The notes under the pieces were generated by a model, which ran no database searches, was not told where the DNA came from, and worked only from the letters and a program-made list of their open reading frames with translations. From Cherax quadricarinatus (taxonomy: Eukaryota > Arthropoda > Malacostraca > Decapoda > Parastacidae), in assembly GCF_038502225.1 (NCBI RefSeq), contig NC_091321.1:36975453-37039452 (forward strand): a DNA stretch of 64,000 nucleotides, read 5' to 3'. This document shows, piece after piece, positions 44,318 to 55,979 of the stretch. The translations under genes were made by a program, and so were the position numbers. Position 1 is the stretch's first letter. Each line of letters starts with the position of its first letter.

Positions 44318-45495
44318 ATGGCTGCCAGCTACCGCAGGAGGAGCAACACCGTGTGTGTTGACCTAGTTAAAGGAACAATTTATCCGACGAATGCCTCTGT
44401 TTTATTACCAACGATTATACGGGACACGTTTGGCATTGACAATGATGAACTACATGGAATAGCGCTTAATGGTTCCTCAAGAATCTTCATAAAGTTCTGC
44501 ACAGAGGAGGCATATGAAAGGACGGTGACTCAGTATCAGAAGTGCATCACTATATCATCTGGACTGGAGGTACGCCTGCGGGATGTCTCAAAATACTACA
44601 CCTGGGTGAGGATCCGCAACATTCCTTTTGAAGCAGATGATGTGGATATCAGAGAGACTTTTCAACGATATGGTGAGGTGCATGCTATAACATAGGGCCG
44701 ATGGACGGATGGAATCTATGCAGGGCTGCCTGCAGGATCTTACACCGTCAAGATGACATTGAGAAGACCTATTCCCTCGTATGTTGTCCTGGAGGAATTA
44801 GGACACAGGTGTATGTGACCTACGCGTGACAACGCAAGACGTGTCGCCTGTGTGGCGCTTTTGACCACATGGAGGCTGGGTGTGGTAAGGCAGCAGCGCC
44901 GCGGCCTTGGGAACTGCAAGTAGCCACAGAGTCTCTGGTGGCACTTCTGCCGAAGACTATGAGTGCAGTAGGCAAAGGTAATTGGGCGGACGAATTGGAG
45001 GGCTTGGAAGAGAATTGTGTGACGCTACCAGTGGCTTTGGAGGCTCCCCCGCAGGCAGACCCGGGTGTTGAGCAGCAGCCTGTGGGGGTGGGAGAGGCCG
45101 GTGACCTACAGGAGTTATCTGCACCCCTACAGGAAATGATTAAGTCTTTCCTGGACGTGCCAGCGGAGGAGATCCCCTCTGTAGACGGGAGAATTCTGAT
45201 GGTTGATGAGGACCTGATTTGGCAGATTCCAGGGCCTCCGGAGTCAGAGTCTGGCATGTTGCAGTTGCTGCAGGTGGAAGCTGAGGTGCACAGGGGGAGT
45301 GTAAATACTGACATGGAGTTTGAGGGAACATCTAGAAAGAGAGCTGGGGGCTCGTCGGATGATGAGGTTATTAGTCCAGCTCAGCGTTCTGGGAAGAAGA
45401 CGTGGGTGGGAGTGATTAAGAAGGGGCCGGGTAGTGCACAGGGGGGGAGGGGGTCCAGGCGGGCAAGAGTGAATGGGAAAAGACAGGAGCAGTAA
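44318..45495 (+). pseudogene. LINE C ORF1
   Basis: MAASYRRRSNTVCVDLVKG from ATG 44318. RRM-like YTWVRIRNIPFEADDVDIRE with YGEVH comes before a TAG at 44694. The frame continues with GLPAGSYTVKMTLRRPIPSY, a frameshift, and a knuckle TCRLCGAFDHMEAGC that lies about 44840-44885. The tail 44869-45495 is acidic and ends KRAGGSSDDEVISPAQRSGK, a motif shared with ORF1 of A and D (DVLTPAQR, DVLTPGQR). It probably binds element RNA; this is inferred from the motifs. Confidence 0.82.
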
Positions 45496-45552
45496 AAAGT
45501 GTAACAGACAGGACAAAGAGACATAGAGGAAAGCCACCCTTTCTGAATATTT

Positions 45553-46364
45553 AAGTGTCTAACTATAAACGTGAATGGCCTTAGAGCTGACGTTAAACGA
45601 GTATTGTTGGAGGATGTTTTGCGGCGTTTTAACACTGATGTGTGTTTTATTCAAGAACACAATTTTATGTGTGGCAGAGAGTTGAGGCTGAACGGTTTTA
45701 GGATGTATGCTGGTAGTTCAGGGAAATTAAAGGGTGGGGTGGGAGTTTCAGTGAGGGAATCCAGCCCATTTCACATGCTCATGTAGGAAGAGGGGGGAGG
45801 GGAGGGTGGTGAGGGTGGAGGGGCTATGGGGCAAGATTAGAGTGTGTTTTCTGGGGATATATATGCCGGCTGATAGTAGCATACGGGTAAAGGTGAATTT
45901 TGTAAGGGAGGTTTTGCTTTTCTACTTGCAGGGTTTACCCATGGTTTCTATAATAGGTGGGGATTGGAACTGTGTAATCAGGAATAAGGATGTGGAGCCA
46001 AGAGGGACAGGGTGTGTGCTTGGGGTATTGAGGGATTTGTTGAGGGATGCAGGGGTTTATGACATAGGGGCGATGGGTGGAGAGTGAAGCACAGTTTATG
46101 CAGAGGGGTTATGCTGCCAGGTTGGACTGTATATATATAACTCGAGATATCACAGTAGAACGTGTAATGACGATAGATTTAGGTTTTTCGGACCATCGTG
46201 CCGTTTTGGCAGAGGTAGCATGGGAAGGGATGGTTAGTAGGTATGTGGGTTATTGGAAAATGAATCTGAGGCTACTTCAGGGGGAGGGGGAGGGGGAGGG
46301 GTTGTTTTTTAGGGAATGGTGGAGGCAACTCTGGGAGGTTTGCAACAAAGAGGAGGATGTATAG
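45553..46364 (+). pseudogene. LINE C ORF2: APE-type endonuclease
   Basis: LTINVNGLRADVKRVLLED, VCFIQEHNFMCG, LKGGVGVSVRESSPF, IYMPADSSIRVKVNFVRE, IIGGDWNCVIRNKDVEPRG and FSDHRAVLAEVAWEG cover all endonuclease boxes with catalytic residues present. The frame is broken at about 45786 (TAG) and 46087. Confidence 0.87.
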
Positions 46365-46388
46365 GAATGGTGGGAGAAGCATGCTAAA

Positions 46389-47755
46389 TTGCAGATTAAG
46401 GAGTGTTATCAGCATAGAGGACGGGATGAGGCGAGGTGGAGGTTTGGTTTACAGAAATATTTTGAGGGGCAGCTCAATGATTGTTATGAAGGGGGCAGGG
46501 GGGCTAGATATGGAGAAATAGAGCTTTTAAGGGGAAGATTGAGGGATATACAAAATTCTCGTTTTGATGCGAAGGGAAGGATTAGAGGAGGTACTATGGG
46601 GTGACAAACCGTCAGGATGTGTTTTGAGGAGATTTAGGAATAGGCAACAGATGACCACGATTATGGAATTAGAGGTGTGTAAAGGGGTGGGGGGATATTG
46701 GGTGGGGCAGGTACTTAGTACCACCGATGGAATGAGTAATTATGCTGATTATTGGTTTAGGAAGAATTTTAAGCAGGGGGAGGGTGGAGGGAGGGAGGGA
46801 GAGATTCTAGGGGAAGGAATTCGGGGTATTTTAGGGGAGGAGGAGAGAGCGGTAATAGAGGGTAGGATCAGTGAGGAGGTGGAGGAGGCAGTAATGGGCA
46901 TGAGTAGGGGAAAAGCACCGGGCATTGATGGAATTCCTAATGATTTCTATATTACACATTGGGATTGTATGAAGGAATGTCTGGTCTCATTGCTTAACTC
47001 TATGAAGGAAAAGGGAGTGTTGGGGAATTGCATGGCACGGGGGTAGTTTTTTTGGTCTATAAGGGAGGGGGGGGGAAGACCTTGGGTGCTTTTAGGGTGA
47101 TCTCCCTCATGTGTGCTGATTATAAAGTTTTTGCAAAGGTTTTAGGCAATCGTATGAAAAAGGTGCTTGACCGAGTTCTACATAGAGGACAGTGTGGGAT
47201 TCCAGGTCGAAGTATGCATGAGGGGCATGGAAGAATTAGGGATTTCGTGGAGGGTAGACAAGGGGGGGGAGATCTTGGGGATTGATTGGAAGCAGGCTTA
47301 TGATAGTGTAGATAGACGTATGTTGTGGAGAATTTTACAAAAACAGGGTTTTGGGGCTGAGATTGTGCGCTGGGTGACTACTTTGTATACGCCTGCGAGG
47401 GTCATGGTACAGGTTAATGGGAAGTTAGGGTTGCCAGTGCAGTTGGGGAAGGGTTTGCGACAGGGTTGCCCCTTGTCTCAAATCCTCTTTGCATGCATGC
47501 AGGACCCTTTTTATAGGCTTATAGAGAAAGGAGTGTGGGAACAGGGAGAGGTGGGTCCTGGCAGATATGGTATTGTGGGGTATGTGGATGACACCACAGT
47601 ATTGGTGGGAGGAGAAATAGGATTGGGGAATGTGGGACGTATAATAGAGATTTTTGGTGGGGCGACAGGGATGAGGGTTAATGGAGCAAAGTCTAAGTTA
47701 TTGGAAGTAGGCACGTGGAGGGGGGGGAACTGTATGGGTAGAATGTAGTGGATAG
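46389..47755 (+). pseudogene. LINE C ORF2: reverse transcriptase
   Basis: GLEEVLWGDKPSGCVLRRF, GKAPGIDGIPNDFYITHWD, SLMCADYKVFAKVLGNRMKK, IPGRSMHEGHGRIRDF, then after a frameshift ILGIDWKQAYDSVDRRMLW (first Asp), GLRQGCPLSQILFACMQDP and YGIVGYVDDTTVLVGG (YVDD). It is the most complete RT of this family in the window. Shifts are at about 46600, 47035 and 47280. Confidence 0.88.
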
Positions 47756-48806
47756 AATTAACATATGTGGGGTTGTGTACATGGCAGATGCGGGGGAGGT
47801 GCAGAGCATAAATTCCAAGGATGTTGTGAGTAGAGCGATGGGTAGGATGCGTGGGTGGAGGGCTGGGGATGTAACGTTGCAGCAGAGGGTGGTGGTAGTA
47901 AACACACTTGTGTATAGTAAAGTGTGGGGAGTGGCAGAAGTATATCCCCAGAGGTCGTGTGATGTTCAGGAACTGGAGAGGGTGGTTTTGAGGTATGTGT
48001 GGGGTTATGGGAGGCCATGGCTACGGAAGGAGGTGGTGATGATGGGCGTGCGGCAGGGTGGGCTGGGTCTTATACCTTTGGACACACGCGTGAAGTCAGT
48101 GTATGTGAAGCAGCGGTGCTTGAGGGCGGGAGGAGAGAGGGGTAGAAGGGTGCGAGAGGTCATGGAGGACGTGCGAAAATGGTGTTATTGGTGTGTGAAG
48201 ATATGGTGCATAATTTGTTGGCAATACGGGATGCAAGAAAAGTAAGGGTAAGTAGGCTTGGGAGGAAAGTTAGGCAGGGTAAAGTGATACAGGGAGTAGC
48301 AACATACCCAATGTATGATTGGAGGAGCATTTGGGAAGACTTTCGGAAGATTCGATTAAAGCCAAGGGTTCGTGAAGTGGTATATAGGTTCTTTATGGAA
48401 ATTCTAGCTTCAAGGTCAGTGCTATATAGAATGGGTTATGTAGGTGCAGGCACTTGTTTACATTGTGGGGAAGAGGAGACGGCTTTTCATGCTGTATATT
48501 TTTGTGAAAACTTGGAGGTTGTAAGGACATGGTTAGCGAGGGTCCTGGGTATAGTGGCGGGAGGAGGGAGAAACATTTCGACTTTGAGGGTTTTTCATTT
48601 TGATGTGGGCGGGGGTTTCCAAGGACATTCGGACGGCAGTGATGTATGTGGTGGCAGATTTTTTGTATGTGTCTTGGTGCATGCGGGAGGTGGGAGGTGA
48701 TTGTAGGGTGCTGGCGCTTGCGGCGAGTGTGTATCGTACAGTTTGCAGAAATAGGCTACTATGTGGGAGGGTGTGGGTAAATAGTTTTCCCCCTGGGTTA
48801 TCGTAA
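47748..48806 (+). pseudogene. LINE C ORF2: C-terminal region with CCHC zinc motif
   Basis: ICGVVYMADAGEVQSINSK, RYVWGYGRPWLRKEVVMMGV and GGLGLIPLDTRVKSVYVKQ, followed by CLHCGEEETAFHAVYFC near 48450-48500, an intact CX2CX7HX4C. The end is VYRTVCRNRLLCGRVWVNSF before a stop at 48806. There are frameshifts at about 48180 and 48620. Confidence 0.86.
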
Positions 48807-49096
48807 TTTGATGGTAGGTGTAATGTCAGGGTTGCATGTAGGTTAGAGCTGGAATGGGTTGTTTTTCCCTAAACTGGCAATTTTGTTCCGTTTTGAGATT
48901 AGTGGAGGATGGAAGGTGGAATAAAAGTGTGTGGTAGTGGAGCATATGGGTGTAAAGTCGTTAGGAATGAGGGGGGCGTAGGGGGGTGAACTGGTGACTT
49001 TTGGTTAAGAGACAGGGCTTTTACGACTTTAGACGTCAGGTACGGGCTTGAGCATGAAAGGGAACGTGGTTTTTGTGTTTTTTTAATATAGACAGT

Positions 49097-49228
49097 ATGG
49101 GGTCAGGGGATGGCAGGGGGTCAGGGGATGGCAGGGGGTCAGGGGATGGCAGGGGGTCCGGGGATGGCAGGGGGTCAGGGGATGGCAGGGGGTCAGGGGA
49201 TGGCAGGGGGTCAGGGGATGGCAGGGGG
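49097..49228 (+). repeat. 18-bp minisatellite in LINE C 3' UTR
   Basis: About seven units of GGGGTCAGGGGATGGCAG, nearly identical. The surrounding 3' UTR (48807-49540) has no other recognised feature. Confidence 0.95.
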
Positions 49229-49540
49229 TGGCTTTCTGAAGTGTCTTGTGCCAGGATGGTTTTTTTAATGATTGAGGTAGTACTGCCCGGTACATGTTTT
49301 ATTAGGAGCTATAATGTTATATTATGTTATTTAGTGTGTGAAAGATATTGCTCTGGAACTTTGTTAATAAACATATATATCTTGTTGAACATGATAATAC
49401 ATAAATATGGGAATATGTATTTAGTGTGTGTTTCAATATCTAGTGTACTGTTACCATATTAGTTGGAACCCTTCACTATTGTCAAGTAATTACTCTCTAT
49501 ATATTGTCATAAGTTTTATTTATATTAGTTATTATTTTAT

Positions 49541-51541
49541 AAGTTAAGTGAATCAAATCGAAGACGACGAGAGCTGTCGTAAGATAGGAAGGAAGAAGGA
49601 TAAGGAAGGATGGAAATAACTGGAGAAGGATGGGAAGGAGGGGAAGAGGAGGAATCAAGGCAAGTGGCCCAACCACTTCGGGACATGTGGTACCGAAGTA
49701 CTTGAGGCGTAGATGGAGAGACTTGAATGATGTCGTTACTTGGCTCTCTAGGAGAGGATGACGAAGGCGGCGGCAGGAGCTGGGAGTGTCTGAAGGCAGC
49801 TAGCAGGTTGAGTTGTATTGGTGGTGGTCAGCTTGAAGTGTGTTAATCTACTATCCCATTAGAAAGAGTCTGGAACTTCTGTATTGGCATGTGCCTGATT
49901 CTAAATTTGCAATCTTGGTCGATCTTTGGAGAATTATGGACATTGATGAGTTCTCTAAGGTAGAGAAAACGTGCTGGACTAACGACGTACTTGACTTCTT
50001 CACTCTGGAGGAGGGGGATCAATGTTCGTGCATCCATTTCTTTAGGTTTAGCATAATCAGGAGTAGTGTAGAAAGCGAATCCACGTATCTTATTATATTG
50101 TTGTTCATCCTTAGAGTAATAGACAGGTGAAGTCGTTGATTGATCAGTTTCAAGAAGTGTTGAAGGTGGAAGTGTAGATATTTTGTCAACTTCAGTAGAC
50201 GAATTAGATGTTTCTGGTGGCAAGGCTTCTGATTGGTTGGATTCAGTGAGGAGTGGTGGCGGTGGAGGCTTCTCATTGTACGTTGTTAGAGTGACGTCAC
50301 TAGTTGGTGGTGTTGATGGACCTTCTGCAGCAGAGGTGGTTAATAAGTCCTTGGTGAATTTGAGAATTTCTTCAGAAGGTGGAGATGCTGGAAATATAAA
50401 TGATGGCATGTTATTTAATGCAAATAACTCGTTGATGGTAGAGTTAAAGGATCCAGGTACAGCCATGTTCTGCATATGAGCGTATAGTAGACAATAGTGA
50501 ATCTTCGTTACGTCACATGTTGGAGGAGTGATGGTGGTGGTGGTGGAGGCGGGCTGAGTAGATGCTTGAAGTAATTTTGTAGTGTCTGCTTGCAACTTTG
50601 CAATTGCGGCATACGTTGGTGTGTTGTTGGTAGATTTTTTCTTTGTTGCATCTTGTTGTTTCTTCATAATATCATTTCTTGTAGGACATTTTTCCGCCAA
50701 TGTATGATGATCATTACTTTTACAGTTTAAACACGCTTGTTGTGTTGGAGCAGCAGTGTTACAGGAACTGAAGGTGTGTCCCTCACTACCACATGTAGTG
50801 CAGAACTTCTTGTCTTTTACTGGACATGCTTTGGTGGTGTGAAGATAAGAACAGCAGTTCCAGCAATGTTGGATGTAGTGGTATCTTTCTGCTTCAATGT
50901 AGGTGGGACTAATGTTGTAGTAGTAGACAGCAAGACCTTCGTTCAGAGCAGTGGCAGCCATGTTTACATCGGTGAAGGTGACCTTCAGCATAGACGATGT
51001 ATTCGGGATTTTGGTAATGCTTTCAACAGTAGCCCAAGTATTTTGAGTTTCAATGGATGACTTGAGTTCAGCAATTGATTGAGAAGTTAGAATCCTGTCC
51101 AGTTTTTTTAGGAATAATGATTTTCTTGCCTTGAGGGCAGGAGAGGATGTAACAGTAAATCCTTGAGCAGTAAGAGTAGTGGTGGCTTCTGTAGTGAGAA
51201 CTTCTCTGCTTCAGCATCATCGTGACACACAACAATGAATGCTTCTTTCAGTGACAAAATAGCATTGAATTTCACTTGCAATGCTCCCTGCACAACAGTT
51301 ACAAGAGCAAGCTTCGTTGAATCATCAACAGTATCACTTTTTGGCTTGATCTTTACACGATTTGCGTAGCTCATCGTGCAAGTCAAGGTGAAGACGATGC
51401 TGGTAAAGGTTCCCCTCCCCAACGGGGATCGTAGGGAGACTAAGTAAGGAGAGCTGCTATGACCTGCCAGGGCGAGAGTCAAAAGCAGAATCTCTGTGTC
51501 TTAGAATCGAATTTTTCGTGTGTAAAGTTAAGTGAACAAAT
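49541..51541 (-). mobile_element. Insertion E: ORF1-only retroposon in LINE C 3' UTR
   Basis: Inserted sequence 49559-51524, bounded by AAGTTAAGTGAATCAAAT (49541-49558) and AAGTTAAGTGAACAAAT (51525-51541), a 17-18-bp duplication with one indel. Contains a gag-like ORF1 on the minus strand and about 280 bp of 3' UTR, but no endonuclease or RT and no polyA tail. It may be an internally deleted LINE or a non-autonomous ORF1-only family. Confidence 0.7.
49843..51374 (-). pseudogene. ORF1 (nucleocapsid-like) of insertion E
   Basis: Start MSYANRVKIKPKSD at ATG 51374; one frameshift near 51190-51000 separates the N-terminal part from the 382-residue main frame. That frame holds three zinc knuckles: CWNCCSYLHTTKAC, CTTCGSEGHTFSSC and a variant CLNCKSNDHHTLAEKC. 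It then has a Lys-rich stretch, YAAIAKLQ and a Ser/Thr/Pro-rich linker. This is typical of ORF1 proteins of Jockey-like LINEs. It ends at 49843. Only the knuckles support the call. Confidence 0.78.
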
Positions 51542-52040
51542 GTAAGATATTGTGACGTCTAGTGCAAGTGGCATTTTTTTTTTTTTGCACTGGGGAAAAG
51601 GGGAAGTGTAATTTAATTATGATTGGATTATAACGACATGTACTTGAATGTGTGTACACTGTATTTAGAAGACGGGAAAGATTGTGAGGATTGTCAATAT
51701 TTGTATTAATTCTTAAGTAAATTTCATGGAATTCTGTGTAATAACAATGTACACCTATTAGTCGGTTGATAAGTATAATTGAAATATTCATGCTTATTGT
51801 AATATATTTTGATTGATGAAATGTATAATCTGGTATTTAGCATTGGAGTAAAGAGATAAAAAGCATATTGGATGGGGGGATATTTTGTGTCAGCACAAAG
51901 ATGAACCAACAATGTGTATGTAGAAAATGAAAAATTTATATTTTCTTGGCGGAGTCGATAAGGGGTTCTTTTATTCTTTTATTTTTTAATGTATTGTAAT
52001 GTATTTTTAAATAAAATATAAAAAAAAAACTTTCGCAAAC

Positions 52041-53457
52041 CTTCGACATCATTGATCAGTATTGTTGTGTCATCTACATAACCAACTACCTCTGTGAACC
52101 CCGACCCCTCCCCCTGTAATGTTGTTGCTTCCTCAACCATTCCTTAAAACGGGCGTTGCATACATGCAAACAGAATTTGAGACATAGGACACCCCTGTCT
52201 AAAACCTTTCTCCATTTTCAACACGCTACCCAACCTACCATTAATTTTCACCTGAATCATTACTTCTGCATACAAGGTCTTCACCCATTTTACTATTCCC
52301 TCCCCAAAACCCATAAGCCTTAAAGTGTCAACCATGTACTCCCTATTCACACCGTCATAAGCATTCTCCCAATCAATGCCTAAAATTCCTCCCCCCCGCT
52401 TACAACCCTTCAAAAATTCCAAAATTCGACTATGTCCATCCCTCATACTACGACCCGGAATCCCCAACTGACCCTTGTGCACAATACCACCTATGACCCT
52501 CTTCATCCTGTTCCCTAGAATCTTCGCAAAAATCTTATAATCCGTACACATTAAATATATGGCCCTGTACGTGCTCAGTGTTCTCCCCTCCCTCTTTTTC
52601 TTTAGAAGCACGACCACACCCGTCCTCTGTGACGTTCCCAATTTCCCTTCTTTCAGCATACTATTCAATACCTGAACCAAAAAAACATTTATGGTTTCCC
52701 AATGCACTCTGCAAAAATTATTGGAAAGCCCATAAATTCCCTGTGCTTTCCCCTTACTTAAATTGAACACCGCCTCTTTCACTTCTTCCATACTTATTAC
52801 ATTATCCAATCTCCCTTTGTCCTCCCCACCTTTCCGCCAGGCCTTCACCCCTCCTCTATCTTTATTAACTATCCCCACGTTACCCTTTTCCCATTTCCTT
52901 TTAAACCAATAATCCGCATAATTACTTATCCCCTCAGTTGTCACCAACATTTGCCCCTTAGTATAACCTTCCAAATCGTCACTAACCTCTAAAAGTATTA
53001 TAGTGGACTCCTGTTGTCTAATTCGAAAACTTCTTAACACACTACCCGACGGTTTATCTCCCCATAGCACGGCATCCATACCTGCCCTTACCCTTAATTC
53101 ATCAAATCTTTCATTATGTATTTCCCTTAGTCTCTCTCTTAGTCCTGATATTTCTTCAAAAGACTTCCCTTCCTCACTCGCATAACACTTATTGAGCTGC
53201 TGTTCCAAATAATTCTGTAAACCATACCTCCACTTCGCCTCCTCCCTTCCTTTATATTTATAAAACCCCGCGATACCAGGTTTAGCCCTATTTTCCCACC
53301 AATCCAAAATACTCCCTACCCCATCCCTTGCCCTCCACAATTGTCTCCACCAGTCTCTAAACTCTGCGTTCACCACCTCACTCATCACCAACCTCGCATT
53401 TAACTTCCAGAAACATGAATATACTTTTACCACTCCCTCCCAATCCAGTTCTACCAA
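52041..53457 (-). pseudogene. LINE D ORF2: reverse transcriptase
   Basis: 437 residues open from 53457 to 52144: VLWGDKPSGSVLRSFRIRQ, GKAQGIYGLSNNFCRVHWE (Asp of GIDG changed to Tyr), LMCTDYKIFAKILGNRMKR, IPGRSMRDGHSRILEFL, ILGIDWENAYDGVNREYM (first Asp), FRQGCPMSQILFACMQ. After a stop at 52144 it continues as VGYVDDTTILIND to the LINE C junction at 52041. It is the longest uninterrupted LINE frame here. Confidence 0.88.
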
Positions 53458-53462
53458 AACTG

Positions 53463-54720
53463 CCCTATGATCCTAAAACCCTACATCCACTGTTTTTTCC
53501 CCTCCTACACTAACTGCTCCCGTTATATAAATCCTATCTAACCTCGCTGAATAATCTCTCCTAACGAAAGTGTAATCCACTCTCCAAGCCTCACTCCCCT
53601 CCACGTCCCTCACCCCTGCATCCTGTAAAACATTGCGTAACGACCGTAATACACAACCCGCCCCCCTTGGCTCCACGTCCCCTCCCCCCCTTATAACACA
53701 GTTCCAGTCCCCCCCAATTACAGTTACTAGAGGTAAACCCCTTAAAAAATACAACAAAACGTCTCTCACAAATTCCTCTTTTATTTTTATTATTATCACA
53801 CTGGCCGATTCCCAGCAAGGCAGGGTGGCAAGAAAAAGAAAAACTTTCACCATCATTCACTCCATCACTGTCTTGCCAGAAGGGTGCTTTACACTACAGT
53901 TTTTAAACTGCAACATTAACACCCCTCCTTCAGAGTGCAGGCACTGTACTTCCAATCTCCAGGACTCAAGTCCGGCCTGCCGGTTTCCCTGAACCCCTTC
54001 ATAAATGTTACTTTGCTCTCACTCCAACAGCACGTCAAGTATTAAAAACCATTTGTCTCCATTCACTCCTATCAAACACGCTCAAGCATGCCTGCTGGAA
54101 GTTCAAGCCCCTCGCACACAAAACCTCCTTTACCCCCTCCCTCCAACCTTTCATAGGCCGACCCCTACCCCGCCTTCCTTCCAGTACAGACTGATACACT
54201 CTTGAAGTCATTCTGTTTCGCTCCATTCTCTCTACATGTCCGAACCACCTCAACAACCCTTCCCCAGCCCTCTGGACAACAGTTTTGGTAATCCCGCACC
54301 TCCTCCTAACTTCCAAACTACGAATTCTCTGCATTATATTCACACCACACATTGCCCTCAGACATGACATCTCCACTGCCTCCAGCCTTTTTTTACTTTG
54401 ATTATATTCTCCGCTGGCATATAAACCCCAATGAAACATACTCGAGATGCTCCCCACTCACCATCCACCCTCACTACCCTCCCCCCCCTTCTTCCCACTT
54501 TATAATACGTAAGGGACTATTTTCCTTCACAGCCACTGCCACTCCCCCTTTTAACCTAACAGACCCACTTACATACAATTTATAACCTTTTAATGCCAAA
54601 GCACAGCCTATCTTATAATTATGTTCTTGTATAAAGCAAACATCCACATTATATCTCCTCAAAAACCATTCCATCCATACTCGTTTCTCTTCATTCTTCA
54701 ATCCATTTACATTTACAGTT
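53463..54720 (-). pseudogene. LINE D ORF2: endonuclease, split by a LINE fragment
   Basis: N-terminal part 54720-54452: WFLRRYNVDVCFIQEHNYK, LKGGVAVAVKENSPL, ending VYMPAENIIKVK. C-terminal part 53802-53463: EEFVRDVLLYFLRGLPLV, VIGGDWNCVIRGGGDVEPRG, RLDRIYITG, DHRAVLVELDW-like after a stop near 53472. The insertion duplicated the IIKVK codons, now diverged. Confidence 0.85.
53803..54452 (-). mobile_element. LINE 3' fragment inserted in LINE D endonuclease
   Basis: About 650 bp, minus strand: RRCGITKTVVQRAGEGLLRW, FGHVERMERNRMTSRVYQSV and GRRGRGRPMKGWREGVKEVL, then a 3' UTR ending GGGAATCGGCCAGTGTGATA with an A/T-rich tail. It matches the fragment at 60-490. The flanks are a diverged duplication of about 18 bp (TTTTATTTTTATTATTAT against TTTTTACTTTGATTATAT). 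Confidence 0.82.
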
Positions 54721-54823
54721 ACTACCGTGAATTATTTTAAAAGTGGTGGTTTACCCTTTCTTCTTGGCACACACCCTCCTATACCATCCTGCTGTATGGC
54801 ATCTTTCTTGACAGCTTGCTTAT

Positions 54824-55979
54824 TCACCCCCCCCCTATCCCTCCGTTATCCCTAGAACCATTAAACCCTTCATTACCTTTCCCCTCTTTCCCCTTATGAC
54901 ATACTTCCTTTCTGCAAGATTTTACTCCTGTTCTTTGTCCTGGAGTAAGAACATCGTGCATCTCCGACGTTCCTGCAGTTCTCTTACGAGAACTCCCCTC
55001 CCCACACACCTCGTCACCTGTCTTTTCCGCCCTATGGACTTCTGCCACAACGTTGTGCACATTAACATTAGTGCACACATCATTCCTAAGCTCCAGATCT
55101 TGCTGCACGAGATTACACCCTTCATCCTCCTGTCCCTCCTCAACGTCATGCAAAAGGGAGCTTAGTACTGTCTCCAGCAAGCCATCCTGTTGGCCCGTAC
55201 CCTCCTCATCACTCACTCTCGACGTCGATGTCGTCTTTCCCTTATCAACCGTTAGCGTTACACCTTCCTCCATAGCCGCCTCAGCCCTATCCACTTCTTC
55301 ACTCCAACGGCAAAGATTCTTGTTTGGCCTTACTCCTTCCTCCGACACCCCCATACCATTCCTCTGATGTAAGATCACTGGTACCTGTTCCCTCCGTCCA
55401 GCTTTTTTATAGCACTGGGCCGCCATATGTTCAAAAGATCCACATAATCTGCAAGTCTTCCGCTGCCCTGAGTAGTACACGTAGACCTGCGTCCGGAAGA
55501 CCTCCAGAAGAACGTATGATGGAATTGGCTGCCTCAACGTCATTTTCAGAGTAAATGATCCTTCAGGGAGCCCCTCATAAGGACCATTTTGCCACACTCC
55601 CATCTCAGCTGAGTGGATTTTTCCATAGCTGCTAAACACCGCCATCACATCATGCTCTGTTGCCTCAAACGGCACGTTTCGTACTTTCACCCGTCACATA
55701 GCTGGACACATCATGTAAGCAGACTTCCAGCATAGTGTTCACTGCTAGCCTTTTCTCTTGATATTTGTTGACTATACTTGTGTAGAATCCTGCTTCTTTA
55801 AACTTAATGAAAATCCTTGACACACCATTTACTGCTACTCCATATAATTCTTCGTTTGGTATTCCATATACCTCACTGATGATCGCAGGCAGTAACACCT
55901 GCATCGTTGTTCCTGTAAGTGTGTCACGCACCAATTCCACACAAACAGTGCTCACCCGGCGTCCAATGCGATCCGCCAT
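54824..55979 (-). pseudogene. LINE D ORF1
   Basis: MADRIGRRVSTVCVELVRD from ATG 55979. A frameshift at about 55680 joins to MKVRNVPFEATEHDVMAVF with YGKIH (RRM-like), GLPEGSFTLKMTLRQPIPSY, and the zinc knuckle CRLCGSFEHMAAQC. The tail contains KRTAGTSEMHDVLTPGQRTG. It is the best preserved ORF1 of the family here: one frameshift only. Confidence 0.85.

Larger units (their letters stand above)
44231..52029 (+). mobile_element. Tx1-like LINE C, full length, inserted in LINE B/D
   Basis: Bounded by an 11-bp duplication CTTTCGCAAAC (44220-44230 and 52030-52040; the C at 52030 also ends the A-run). It starts ATTTGTCCTCATCGCTCTCG and ends TTTTTAAATAAAATAT plus A(n). It contains ORF1 (44318-45495), ORF2 endonuclease (45553-46240), RT (46389-47740), C-terminal region (to 48806), and a long 3' UTR interrupted by insertion E. 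Without E it is about 5.8 kb. Frameshifts and stops make it inactive. Confidence 0.87.
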
